Assembly: GCA_900549645.1 (NCBI GenBank)
Contig: URPD01000006.1
Span: forward strand, 1 to 51,497
Length of the DNA stretch: 51,497 bases
Reading direction: 5' to 3'
Source: an uncultured Eubacteriales bacterium
GTDB lineage: Bacteria; Bacillota; Clostridia; Oscillospirales; Oscillospiraceae
The notes beneath the pieces were generated by a model that saw only the letters and a program-made list of their open reading frames with translations, had not been told where the DNA came from and made no database searches. The translations under genes were made by a program, and so were the position numbers. Below, in pieces: positions 23,802 to 31,632 of the stretch (its first letter is position 1; each line of letters begins with the position of its first letter).

Positions 23802-25451
23802 TCAGGCGTTTGCCTCTTCAGCCTTGGCTGCCTTGTGCTCGGCGGCTTTCTTGACCATGAAGTCCTTGTCGCACACGCGCATGAGCAGGACGTAGATGCC
23901 TAGGCCAAGCAGAGTGCCAACGATGAAGGACGCGTCATACAGCCAGTGCGCTGCGGGAATCCACAGGCCGAGGAAGATGATGACAAAGCTTATCGCAAGG
24001 GTGAGGTAGCTCAGGGAGTTGATGCCGCCTTCTCTCTTGCGGAAGACCAGATAGCCCAGCGCAATGCAGATTATGGCCATGGCGTTCATGGAGAAGCGCA
24101 TGGAGCAGCCCAAAGTGCAGGTTGCGGTCTGCCAGGATGCGGGAGCCAGCTGCGCGATAAGAAGCATAATAGCCGACATCGCCCAGATGATTATGTAGGT
24201 GGGCTTGTTGTACTTCTTGATGTTCAGGAACATCGACTCGCCTTCGGGAACATAAAGGCTTCTAACGTCAAGCTCGGTGCGGCAGACGAAGAAGTAGTGG
24301 CAGATCGTCACGCCGACAACGGGGCCGAGCAGAGCGCCGCCGCCGTTGAGGAAGAAGTTCATGTAAAGACCCATGTCGTTGATGAGCACCCAAGGACGAA
24401 TTGCGACGCCGATGGCGCAGAGAACGACAGCAGCCCACTTGAAGTTCAGCTTGCCGTTGGTGAGGTGAACGATTGCAACCGCCGGGGTAAGGGCGTTTGC
24501 GGCGACGTTCGTGGTAAGAGTTGCGATGATGAGGAAGAGCATCATGCCGACGATCAGCGCAGGATGGCCGATCATGCTGGTGAGAGCAACGGGGTCGGTG
24601 ATGACATGTCCGAAGATAACGATGGTGCAGGAGCTGACCAGAGCGCCGACGAGAGCGAGCAGGAACATACCGGTGGGTATGCCGAGCAGCTGGCCGACTT
24701 CCTGACTGCGCTGATCCTTTGCCGCCTTGGTGAAGTCAGTGACCGTAAGGGGCATGGAGCACCAGTAGCTGATGTTGGAGTTGAGGCTGACGACGAAGAA
24801 CGCGACGAACTCTGCGGTGGTTGCGAAGGTCATCTTGGCGTTGACCATCGGTCCCCAGCTGCCCGCGGTGGTACGCGCCCAGATGAGCATGACGATCAGC
24901 CAGATGATGAGCATGGGTGCGCAGAGATGTTCCATCTTCTTTATCGCACCAAGGCCGTTGATAAGTATATAGAGGTTCAGCAGAAGGAAAACTGCAAAGC
25001 AAACCCATTTGCCCATGGCCCAGTTGCCCCACGCGGGGATGAGGATGGACAGCGCAACGTTCAGCGCGTTGCCGCCGATCCAGAACTGGATGCCGCACCA
25101 GCCGGCAGCCACGATGCCGCGGAGAACCGCAGCGACGCTTGCGCCGTTGAAGCCGAACGCGGAGCGCCAATAAACGGTGGAAGGAATACCATACTTCGCA
25201 CCGGCATGGCCGTTGAGCATGATGGGGAATGCAATGATTATATTCGCAAGCAAGATTGTAATCATGGCCCACTTGAGGTTCATGCCGCCCTCAATAAGTC
25301 CAGAAGCGAGCATGTAAGTGGGGATACCGATATCCATGCCGATCCAGAGAGCGAAGAAGCTGTAAATGTTCCAGTTGCGCTCTTCCGGTTTGGTAGGCAG
25401 CATATCATGCGGCACATTGTAGCCGCTTAAGTCAAGATTGTATTTTTTCAT
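23802..25451 (-). CDS. NCS1-family nucleobase/hydantoin permease
   Basis: A 549-residue membrane protein with about twelve helices, of the nucleobase:cation symporter-1 family (cytosine, uracil, allantoin, hydantoin carriers). The first helix has the family pattern WNIYSFFALWIGMDIGIPTYM and the next membrane segments have GIPSTVYWRSAFGFNGASVAAVLRGIVAAGWCGIQFWIGG. The substrate is not readable, but the family uses heterocyclic ureides or bases, which fits the PreA-type and cyclic amidohydrolase genes upstream. Transport would be driven by Na+ or H+. Confidence 0.9.
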   Translation of the reverse strand: MKKYNLDLSGYNVPHDMLPTKPEERNWNIYSFFALWIGMDIGIPTYMLASGLIEGGMNLKWAMITILLANIIIAFPIMLNGHAGAKYGIPSTVYWRSAFGFNGASVAAVLRGIVAAGWCGIQFWIGGNALNVALSILIPAWGNWAMGKWVCFAVFLLLNLYILINGLGAIKKMEHLCAPMLIIWLIVMLIWARTTAGSWGPMVNAKMTFATTAEFVAFFVVSLNSNISYWCSMPLTVTDFTKAAKDQRSQEVGQLLGIPTGMFLLALVGALVSSCTIVIFGHVITDPVALTSMIGHPALIVGMMLFLIIATLTTNVAANALTPAVAIVHLTNGKLNFKWAAVVLCAIGVAIRPWVLINDMGLYMNFFLNGGGALLGPVVGVTICHYFFVCRTELDVRSLYVPEGESMFLNIKKYNKPTYIIIWAMSAIMLLIAQLAPASWQTATCTLGCSMRFSMNAMAIICIALGYLVFRKREGGINSLSYLTLAISFVIIFLGLWIPAAHWLYDASFIVGTLLGLGIYVLLMRVCDKDFMVKKAAEHKAAKAEEANA

Positions 25452-25516
25452 CAGATCTCCCTTTTTGGATGTGTAAAACTTACGTTAAATTTTTAGTTTA
25501 TGCTCGTTTTTATCAT

Positions 25517-25551
25517 CCCGCATATCGAGGTGGCCAACCTCGATACACGGG
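25517..25551. other. Hairpin between the two transporter genes
   Basis: A perfect 9-bp stem (TATCGAGGT at 25523-25531, ACCTCGATA at 25537-25545) with loop GGCCA is extended by CCCG/CGGG after a 2x2 internal loop. No U-tract follows on the minus strand. It lies in the 123-base gap between the SSS and NCS1 genes and may stabilise or cut the transcript. Confidence 0.55.
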
Positions 25552-25574
25552 AATCTTGGAGTGAAATGTGCGTG

Positions 25575-27065
25575 TTACTTTTCCACAGTTTCCGTAACGT
25601 ATGCGTTGTTCTTGAGCTTTGCGAACAGATCGTCAATAAACTCCTGAGGCAGGGGCTTGGTGAACTTGCTGACGCCGAAGAGAGCGATCGCGGAGGCGAC
25701 CATACCGACAACGAACGGAGGGATCCCAAGGGGCGTACCGGTAACGTACCACAGCAGGCAGAAGCCAAGACCGGCAAGAATACCGACCACGCAGCCTGCG
25801 CTGGTGAGCTTCTTGCAGTAAAGACCCGCATAGGTGGGAACGATAAGTCCGGCAGCGACCAGAGAGAACGCGTAGCTCGTGAGGGTGAGCACCATTGCGG
25901 GAGGATCAAACGCCCAGATTATAACGACAAGCGTGATAATGCCCATTGCTATGTTGGAGACCGTAATGACCTTCTTGTCGCTCGCGTCCTTCTTGATAAA
26001 ACGCTTGTATATATCAAGGCCGACAGCGGCGCCGGAGTTCATCAGCGTGCCGTCAATTGTAGACATTGCCGCGCAGATGACCGCAACGATAATTATAGCA
26101 CCGAAGAGGTTCGGGAACCAGTCCATAACCAGCGTCGGGAACAGGGAGTCAGGATTATCAGCAAGAGCGTTGCCGTAGAAGGCGCGGCCCATGTTGCCGA
26201 TTATCATGGAGCCGAAGAGGACACAGGATATCCAAATGGACAGAACGATAGCGGCGGTGTAAACATGCTTTCTGTTGCCTATGGTGAAGTTGGTCTGAAC
26301 GAGAGTGGGAAGTCCCCACGGGGCTATTGCAAAAACAGTGGAATAGAGGAACAGTGCGCTCCAGCCCTTAGGACCGGGGGTCTCAAGGAGCGCGGGATCG
26401 GCTGCCTTCACGCCTTCGGTAATGGCGCTCGGTCCGCCGATAATGAAGAAGCCGGCAATAACAACCGCCATCATACCGACGACCATCATCACACCCTGAG
26501 CCACGTCGGTGTAGCAGCGAGCCATATAGCCGCCGAACATGAGATAAACAAAACTGATGAACGCGATAAGGAGAACACCGATTTTGTACTCAACGCCAAG
26601 AAGAGCACCCAGCGAAAGCGCCGATGCCTTGACTATGCCGACGAGATAGGGAATGAAGAAAATGACGATAATGAGGGAAGTTATCATTCCGGCAGCGGGA
26701 CTCTTGAAACGTTTTTCAAGATATGCAGGGATAGTGACAACATCTAGGGACTGACTCATCTTACGCAGGATGTGGGAGAAGAAGATAAGTCCGAGGGGGA
26801 GCAAGAGCATCTGCGCAAGGGGCATGAAAAGGTAGGCAAGACCGCCGGAGTAAGCCGTAGCGGTGTTGCCGACAAACGTTGAAGAGCTGAGATAAGTTGA
26901 ACCGTAGGTAAGTGCGAAGACCCATGGGCCAAGGTTCTTGCCGCCGGCAAAGAAGCCATCAACATTGTTTGCATACTTTTTGTTGCAAAAATAACCGATA
27001 GCCAGCATACCAACGAAGTACAAGCCAAGGACCGCATAACCCATTATTTTGATTTTACTATCCAT
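25575..27065 (-). CDS. Sodium:solute symporter (SSS family)
   Basis: A 496-residue Na+-coupled transporter with about thirteen membrane helices. Recognised from the N-terminal YFCNKKYANNVDGFFAGGKNLGPWVFALTYGSTYLSSSTFVG, which carries the sodium-site helix of the family, and from the pattern of later helices (GGYMARCYTDVAQGVMMVVG). The pantothenate/proline/monocarboxylate branch is likely. Here it probably imports an organic acid or a second form of the substrate. It is 53 bases downstream of a tiny membrane protein that likely belongs to it. Confidence 0.9.
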   Translation of the reverse strand: MDSKIKIMGYAVLGLYFVGMLAIGYFCNKKYANNVDGFFAGGKNLGPWVFALTYGSTYLSSSTFVGNTATAYSGGLAYLFMPLAQMLLLPLGLIFFSHILRKMSQSLDVVTIPAYLEKRFKSPAAGMITSLIIVIFFIPYLVGIVKASALSLGALLGVEYKIGVLLIAFISFVYLMFGGYMARCYTDVAQGVMMVVGMMAVVIAGFFIIGGPSAITEGVKAADPALLETPGPKGWSALFLYSTVFAIAPWGLPTLVQTNFTIGNRKHVYTAAIVLSIWISCVLFGSMIIGNMGRAFYGNALADNPDSLFPTLVMDWFPNLFGAIIIVAVICAAMSTIDGTLMNSGAAVGLDIYKRFIKKDASDKKVITVSNIAMGIITLVVIIWAFDPPAMVLTLTSYAFSLVAAGLIVPTYAGLYCKKLTSAGCVVGILAGLGFCLLWYVTGTPLGIPPFVVGMVASAIALFGVSKFTKPLPQEFIDDLFAKLKNNAYVTETVEK

Positions 27066-27118
27066 TTGGTTTCCTCCTGTAAATTTATGCCAAGGTAGGT
27101 TTTGCTGGTATATGCTAT

Positions 27119-27268
27119 TTACTTATCTTTGTTGTTCTTTTCTGCTTCCTCGGCAGCTTCCTTTTTAAGATAATTCTTATAAAGGATAAGGCTTGTCAAG
27201 AACGTGAAGATCATGACGCCGGGGCCGAGAAGCCAGCCAAGATAGGTTGGGAACGGTAATCCGAACAT
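27119..27268 (-). CDS. Symporter small accessory protein (49 residues)
   Basis: A short gene with a strong GGAGGAAA site, beginning MFGLPFPTYLGWLLGPGVMI. It has one membrane helix (about residues 8-30), then a lysine-rich and glutamate-rich tail (KNYLKKEAAEEAEKNNK). Tiny one-helix proteins directly upstream of SSS transporters are known as symporter small accessory proteins, and the placement 53 bases before the SSS gene fits that. Function is inferred from context. Confidence 0.78.
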   Translation of the reverse strand: MFGLPFPTYLGWLLGPGVMIFTFLTSLILYKNYLKKEAAEEAEKNNKDK

Positions 27269-27347
27269 AAATTTTTTCCTCCTCTAAATGTTGCTTTATT
27301 TCTTCCGCCTCGCATACCCTCGCGACTGAGCATACGGCCTGCGGAGA

Positions 27348-27399
27348 AAAGCGACCGCGGATCGCTTTCCAACACGGGGCAGGTTCTCCTCCTGCCCCG
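27348..27399. other. Tandem hairpins between carbamoyltransferase and transporter module
   Basis: Two perfect stems lie side by side: AAAGCGA/TCGCTTT (27348-27354 and 27362-27368) and CGGGGCAGG/CCTGCCCCG (27375-27383 and 27391-27399). Neither has a U-tract on the minus strand. The 207-base gap otherwise contains only the ribosome site of the small membrane protein. These may split the operon transcript into metabolic and transport segments. Confidence 0.5.
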
Positions 27400-27475
27400 A
27401 TTATTTCATTCGCAGAGTGGGAATCGTCTGATCTTGCTTTTGTTTATGTTACTTCTTATTAAATTTATTAAATTC

Positions 27476-28462
27476 TTACTTCATGAGCAGAGCGAGGACT
27501 GCCTTCTGAGCGTGCAGACGGTTCTCGGCCTGATCGTAAACGATGGAGTGCGGTCCGTCGATGACTTCGTCGGTAACTTCCTCGTGGCGTGCTGCGGGCA
27601 GCGGATGCATGTAGTAGGAAACAGGATTTGCAAGCTCGAAGTGCTTGTCGGAGATGCACCAATCCTTGGCGAACTGCTTGCGGTACTCCTTATCCTCGGC
27701 CTTGGGCATACCGTGGGTGCTGCCCCAGCTCTTTGCGTAGATGACGTCTGCGCCGGTGCAGGCTTCGTAGATGTCGTTGGTAACGCTGATGACGGAGCCG
27801 GAGGACTTTGCGGCGTTCTGAGCGAACTCCATGTACTGGTCGTCAAGCTCGTATCCCTTCGGGTAAGCGAGGGTGATGTCTGCGCCGAGCAGGCTGCATG
27901 CGGTCAGCATTGCCTGAGGAACGCCGGGGGACTTGACGCGGTCGGAGTATGCCCAGCTCATAACGATCTTTTTCTTCTTCCAGCCTGCGCCGAGCTTCTC
28001 CTGGATGACCATCAGGTCGCCCATGCACTGGCAGGGATGCTCTTTGTCGTCAAGGCCGTTGATGACGGGGATAGTGGTGTTCTTGCGGATCTCGTTCATG
28101 ATGTCACGAGCCATGCCGTACTCCTCAAGGTCGTACAGACGAACCATCAGAGCGTTGAGGTAACGGGAAAGAACCAGACCGGTGTCGGCCCAAGTTTCCT
28201 TATTCTTGCGCTGCATGGAGTCCTCGCTGTAATACTGAGCGTGGCCGCCAAGCTGAGTCATACCAGTCTCAAAGGAGACGCGGGTACGGGTGGAGGGCTG
28301 TGCAAAGAGCATACCGAGGGTCTTGTTCTTGAGCAGCTCGTGAGCCTGACCGATAGCGTTCTCGCGCTTCAGCTGGAAAGCTACGTCCAGAATGGTCTGG
28401 ATCTCTTCACCGGTGAAGTCCTGAAGGGTAACAAAATCTCTTCCGCGCATGTCTGTTCTCAT
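27476..28462 (-). CDS. Aspartate/ornithine-type carbamoyltransferase of uncertain acceptor
   Basis: A 328-residue carbamoyltransferase. The carbamoyl-phosphate motif STRTR is at residues 57-61, HPCQ at 142-145, and the second-substrate loop reads MHPLPA at 285-290. The SMG loop of ornithine enzymes is absent, with AKSWG at the matching place, which I recall from the knotted carbamoyltransferases (YgeW, N-acetylornithine enzymes). Because a carbamate kinase is in the same operon, it probably runs in the catabolic direction, phosphorolysing a ureido acid to carbamoyl phosphate. ATG follows GGAG; it lies 23 bases after the amidohydrolase gene. Confidence 0.85.
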   Translation of the reverse strand: MRTDMRGRDFVTLQDFTGEEIQTILDVAFQLKRENAIGQAHELLKNKTLGMLFAQPSTRTRVSFETGMTQLGGHAQYYSEDSMQRKNKETWADTGLVLSRYLNALMVRLYDLEEYGMARDIMNEIRKNTTIPVINGLDDKEHPCQCMGDLMVIQEKLGAGWKKKKIVMSWAYSDRVKSPGVPQAMLTACSLLGADITLAYPKGYELDDQYMEFAQNAAKSSGSVISVTNDIYEACTGADVIYAKSWGSTHGMPKAEDKEYRKQFAKDWCISDKHFELANPVSYYMHPLPAARHEEVTDEVIDGPHSIVYDQAENRLHAQKAVLALLMK

Positions 28463-28485
28463 AGTAGTTCTCCTTTTTTGTTGAT

Positions 28486-29871
28486 TTAGGATTTTGGTAT
28501 AATAAGCTGGCCGAAGCCATGGCTTACGGTAATGGTGCCGTCTTTGAAGACGGTGGTTCCTCTCACGAGGGTTTCTTTGATGCGGTGGGTCATCTGCGTG
28601 CCGTCATATAGCACCGCGCTCTCGCGGCTCTTCGTGACGAGCTGCTCTTTATGCAGCGTCTCCGGCTTGTCCAGCCGCTCTACGAGCACAAGGTCCGCGT
28701 CGCGTCCGGCTTCGATCCTGCCCTTCGCGCCATCGATACCGAACAGCGCGGCGGGGTTCTCGGCCGTGTTGCGGGCGATCTCCTCATAGGTGAGTCTGCC
28801 GTCGGATGCCGCGTTCAGCAGCAGGCGCAGGCTCAGCTCAAGGCCTGGAAGTCCGTCGAAGCAATGCCATATATCTTCGCCGCTACGGGTCTTCTCCTCG
28901 TAGGTGTACGGCGCATGGTCGCTGCCGGTTATCTCAAGGAGCCCGTCGGCGTAGCACTGCATGAGCTTCTCCATGGTCTCCGGAGTGCGGAGCGGCGGCT
29001 TCATGCGGGCAAACACACCGGCGGCTTCCGCATTCTCGCAGTTATACAGGATGTACTGCGGGCAGGTCTCGCCGTGTATATCCACGCCGCGCTTCTTCGC
29101 CTGCTGGATAAGCTCGACCGTCTCCGGTGCGCTGACATGGCAGATAACTGCCTTGCAGCCGGTCTTTTCGGCGGCGGCAATGACGCGCTTTACGGCTTCC
29201 GTCTCAGCCTCGATCGGTCTCGACTCGCCCCATGCCTTTACGCCGTTGCGGCCTTCGGCCATAAGTTTTGCGGCATAGGGAGCAACGTATTCGTTCAGCT
29301 CGCTGTGGCAACAGAGTACGCCGCCGACCGCGGCCACGCGCTCCATAACCTCCGTGAGCTGTTCTGTAGTCTCGCTGCAAAGGCCGTAAAATTCCTTCTC
29401 GCGGCCGGGCACGGGAGGCATCAGGAAGGTCTTATATGCCACCGCGCCGTGGCTCGTCAGCAGCTCTATCTGGTCGAGGTTATCGCTTCCGGCGCCACCG
29501 TACACGCAGAAGTCGACATATGCCTGCTCGCCTATCTCCTTGCGCCGTGCGTCGAAGGCTTCCGGCGTGGAGGCGGGCGGGTTCGCTATCGGCATCTCCA
29601 TGATCGTAGTGATGCCGCCGGATGCGGCAGCCTGAGTGCCGGAGGCAAAGCTCTCACGGTGGGAGAGGATACCGCCGCGGATGTGCACATGGGTATCTAT
29701 CATCCCCGGAAACACATACAGGCCGCTTGCATCTATCGTTTTTTCAGCCGCTTCGGTCAGGCTGCCGGGCTTGTTCACTGAGACTATCTTTCCGCCGCGA
29801 ATGCCGATATCGGCCTTCTCGCAGCCCTCAGGGCGAACAATCGTACCGTTTATAATGTTGATATCGTTCAC
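28486..29871 (-). CDS. Cyclic amidohydrolase (allantoinase/hydantoinase/dihydroorotase family)
   Basis: A 461-residue TIM-barrel metalloenzyme that opens cyclic amides or ureides. All binuclear metal ligands are visible: His61 and His63 in DTHVHIRGG, the carbamylated Lys147 in AYKTFL, His189 in CCHSE, His245 in ICHVS and Asp318 in GSDHAP. The overall pattern is closest to allantoinases and dihydropyrimidinases. Start is GTG at 29871 with GGGGAGG eight bases upstream. It is placed between the PreA-like and carbamoyltransferase genes, as expected for ring opening after ring reduction. Confidence 0.92.
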   Translation of the reverse strand: MNDINIINGTIVRPEGCEKADIGIRGGKIVSVNKPGSLTEAAEKTIDASGLYVFPGMIDTHVHIRGGILSHRESFASGTQAAASGGITTIMEMPIANPPASTPEAFDARRKEIGEQAYVDFCVYGGAGSDNLDQIELLTSHGAVAYKTFLMPPVPGREKEFYGLCSETTEQLTEVMERVAAVGGVLCCHSELNEYVAPYAAKLMAEGRNGVKAWGESRPIEAETEAVKRVIAAAEKTGCKAVICHVSAPETVELIQQAKKRGVDIHGETCPQYILYNCENAEAAGVFARMKPPLRTPETMEKLMQCYADGLLEITGSDHAPYTYEEKTRSGEDIWHCFDGLPGLELSLRLLLNAASDGRLTYEEIARNTAENPAALFGIDGAKGRIEAGRDADLVLVERLDKPETLHKEQLVTKSRESAVLYDGTQMTHRIKETLVRGTTVFKDGTITVSHGFGQLIIPKS

Positions 29872-29892
29872 TGTCTCAGCCTCCCCTGCTGT

Positions 29893-31083
29893 TTATCTGA
29901 CCTTCATGCTGAGCGCTCCGGCCGGGCAGACCTGAGTGCACAGGCCGCAGCCGTCGCACTTCGCCGCGTCAACGGAAGCGTGCTTACCGTCCATGCTGAT
30001 TGCGCTGTAAGCGCTGTCGCTGCAGACCGCCACGCAGCGGGAGCAGCCGATGCACTTGGTCTCGTCGCACTCGGCGTGGAGCTTATAGGTTCTGGAAAGA
30101 TTGTTGTGCGCGGTAATGTTGGGCAGCGCCTTGCCGACGAAGTCGCTTATCGTCTCAAAGCCCATCTCCTCCATATACTTAAGGAGACCCTTGTTCATCG
30201 CCTCGACGCACTTGTAGCCGTTCTCCATGACCGCGGAACAGACCTGCAGAGAGGACGCGCCCGCGAGGATGAACTCTACCGCATCCTGCCATGTGTATAT
30301 GCCGCCGATACCGGAGACCGGGATGTTGACGGCCTTGGCGACCTGAGCGACGGTGCGCAGAGCGATGGGCTTTATCGCGCGGCCGCTCATGCCGGAAAAT
30401 GCGCTCTTGCCGTCGACCGTGGGATACGGGACGAAATTATAGATGTCGATTCCGGGAATGGAATTGAGGGTGTTTATCGTTGCTATGGCGTCTGCGCCGG
30501 CTTCCTCAGCCGCGCGAGCCTTGCTGCCGATGTTGGGAACCATTGCGGGGAGCTTTGGCATAACCGGGAGATTGGTTTCGGATCTGACCCAGTTGGTGAC
30601 CATCTTTATAGCCTCCTCGTTGCCGCCGACCTGAGCGCCGCCGCCCGCTTCCGCCATACCGTGGGAGCAGGAGAAGTTCAGCTCGAAGCCGTCGATACCG
30701 GCATCGTTGAACATTCTGGTCACTTCGCGCCACTGTTCCTCGACGAGACCTTCCGTGTGCAGAAGGCTGACGAACACGGCGTGTTCGGGGAAGCGTTCCT
30801 TCAGCCAGCGCGCGTCCTCAAGCCACTTGGAGATGGGCTTCGGGCTGCCGAGCTCGAAGTTAGTAAAGCCGTGGATGGACTTGCCAACCTTATAGGCCGC
30901 TATGCGCGGGTTTACATTGCGTGCCATTCTCAGATCATATGCCATGGTCTTGAGCACGGCGCCGCCCCAGCCGGCGTCAAAGCTGCGGGCTACCATCTCA
31001 CAGTTGGTCGTGGGAGGCGCGGATGCGAGCATGAACGGGTTCGGCATGGAAACTCCGGCAAAGGTTGTCTTCAGTGTTGCCAT
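29893..31083 (-). CDS. preA: PreA-type dihydropyrimidine dehydrogenase subunit with two [4Fe-4S] sites
   Basis: A 396-residue FMN TIM-barrel (about residues 1-300) fused to a two-cluster ferredoxin tail. The catalytic cysteine is Cys139 in NFSCSHGMAE, equivalent to NxSCPHG of dihydropyrimidine dehydrogenases; serine replaces proline here. The ferredoxin motifs are CIGCSRCVAVC (344-354) and CDGCGLCTQVC (376-386). PreA reduces the C5-C6 bond of uracil or thymine. Its usual flavoprotein partner PreT is not in the window, so electrons may come from ferredoxin or from a PreT elsewhere. The symbol is by family; substrate may differ. Confidence 0.85.
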   Translation of the reverse strand: MATLKTTFAGVSMPNPFMLASAPPTTNCEMVARSFDAGWGGAVLKTMAYDLRMARNVNPRIAAYKVGKSIHGFTNFELGSPKPISKWLEDARWLKERFPEHAVFVSLLHTEGLVEEQWREVTRMFNDAGIDGFELNFSCSHGMAEAGGGAQVGGNEEAIKMVTNWVRSETNLPVMPKLPAMVPNIGSKARAAEEAGADAIATINTLNSIPGIDIYNFVPYPTVDGKSAFSGMSGRAIKPIALRTVAQVAKAVNIPVSGIGGIYTWQDAVEFILAGASSLQVCSAVMENGYKCVEAMNKGLLKYMEEMGFETISDFVGKALPNITAHNNLSRTYKLHAECDETKCIGCSRCVAVCSDSAYSAISMDGKHASVDAAKCDGCGLCTQVCPAGALSMKVR

Positions 31084-31119
31084 TGTTTTACCTCCGTGAA
31101 AATATATATAAGTTTTTAC

Positions 31120-31614
31120 TTATTTTTTGAGGCTTTTCTTCAGGTGCTCCTTCAGTCCGCCGTCCTGCACGATTGCAAGCACGTTTTCAGGCAGACGGCT
31201 GCCGTGATAGGTCTCGCCGGTGGTGAGATCCTCGATCACGCCGGAGAGGAAGTCGACGCGTATCTCATCGCCCTGATTGAGCTTGTCGGTGTCCGCAAAG
31301 TTGACGACGGGCAGGCCGACGTTAATGCAGTTTCTGAAGAAGATACGGGCGAAGTCCTTCGCAATGACCGCGCCGACGCCCGCGTAAATGAGAGCGATCT
31401 GCGCTGTCTCGCGGCTGGAGCCGGAGCCGAAGTTTTTACCTGCAACGATTATATCACCCCGTGCAATAGCATCCGCGAAGCCGGGGAACGCGCGCTCCAT
31501 CGCGTGCTTGCCGATAACCTCGTAGCTGGCGTCCATGTATTCGGCGGGAGATATTATGTCGGTATTGATGTCATCTCCGAATTTCCATACCTTTCCGGTG
31601 ATTACAGAATCCAT
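31120..31614 (-). CDS. LeuD-type small subunit of an aconitase-family hydratase
   Basis: A 164-residue swivel-domain subunit that pairs with the large subunit encoded 18 bases upstream. Family strings are KFGDDINTDIISPAEYM and GKNFGSGSSRETAQIALIYAGV, followed by FARIFFRNCINVGLPV. The short loop that in this family helps select substrate follows PAEYMDAS, unlike the PxRYL of isopropylmalate isomerases as I remember them. Relatives include isopropylmalate isomerase, citraconase, homoaconitase and 2,3-dimethylmaleate hydratase. No leuA or leuB is nearby, so leucine synthesis is not the obvious role. Confidence 0.88.
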   Translation of the reverse strand: MDSVITGKVWKFGDDINTDIISPAEYMDASYEVIGKHAMERAFPGFADAIARGDIIVAGKNFGSGSSRETAQIALIYAGVGAVIAKDFARIFFRNCINVGLPVVNFADTDKLNQGDEIRVDFLSGVIEDLTTGETYHGSRLPENVLAIVQDGGLKEHLKKSLKK

Positions 31615-31632
31615 TTTTATTCTCCCTCCCGA

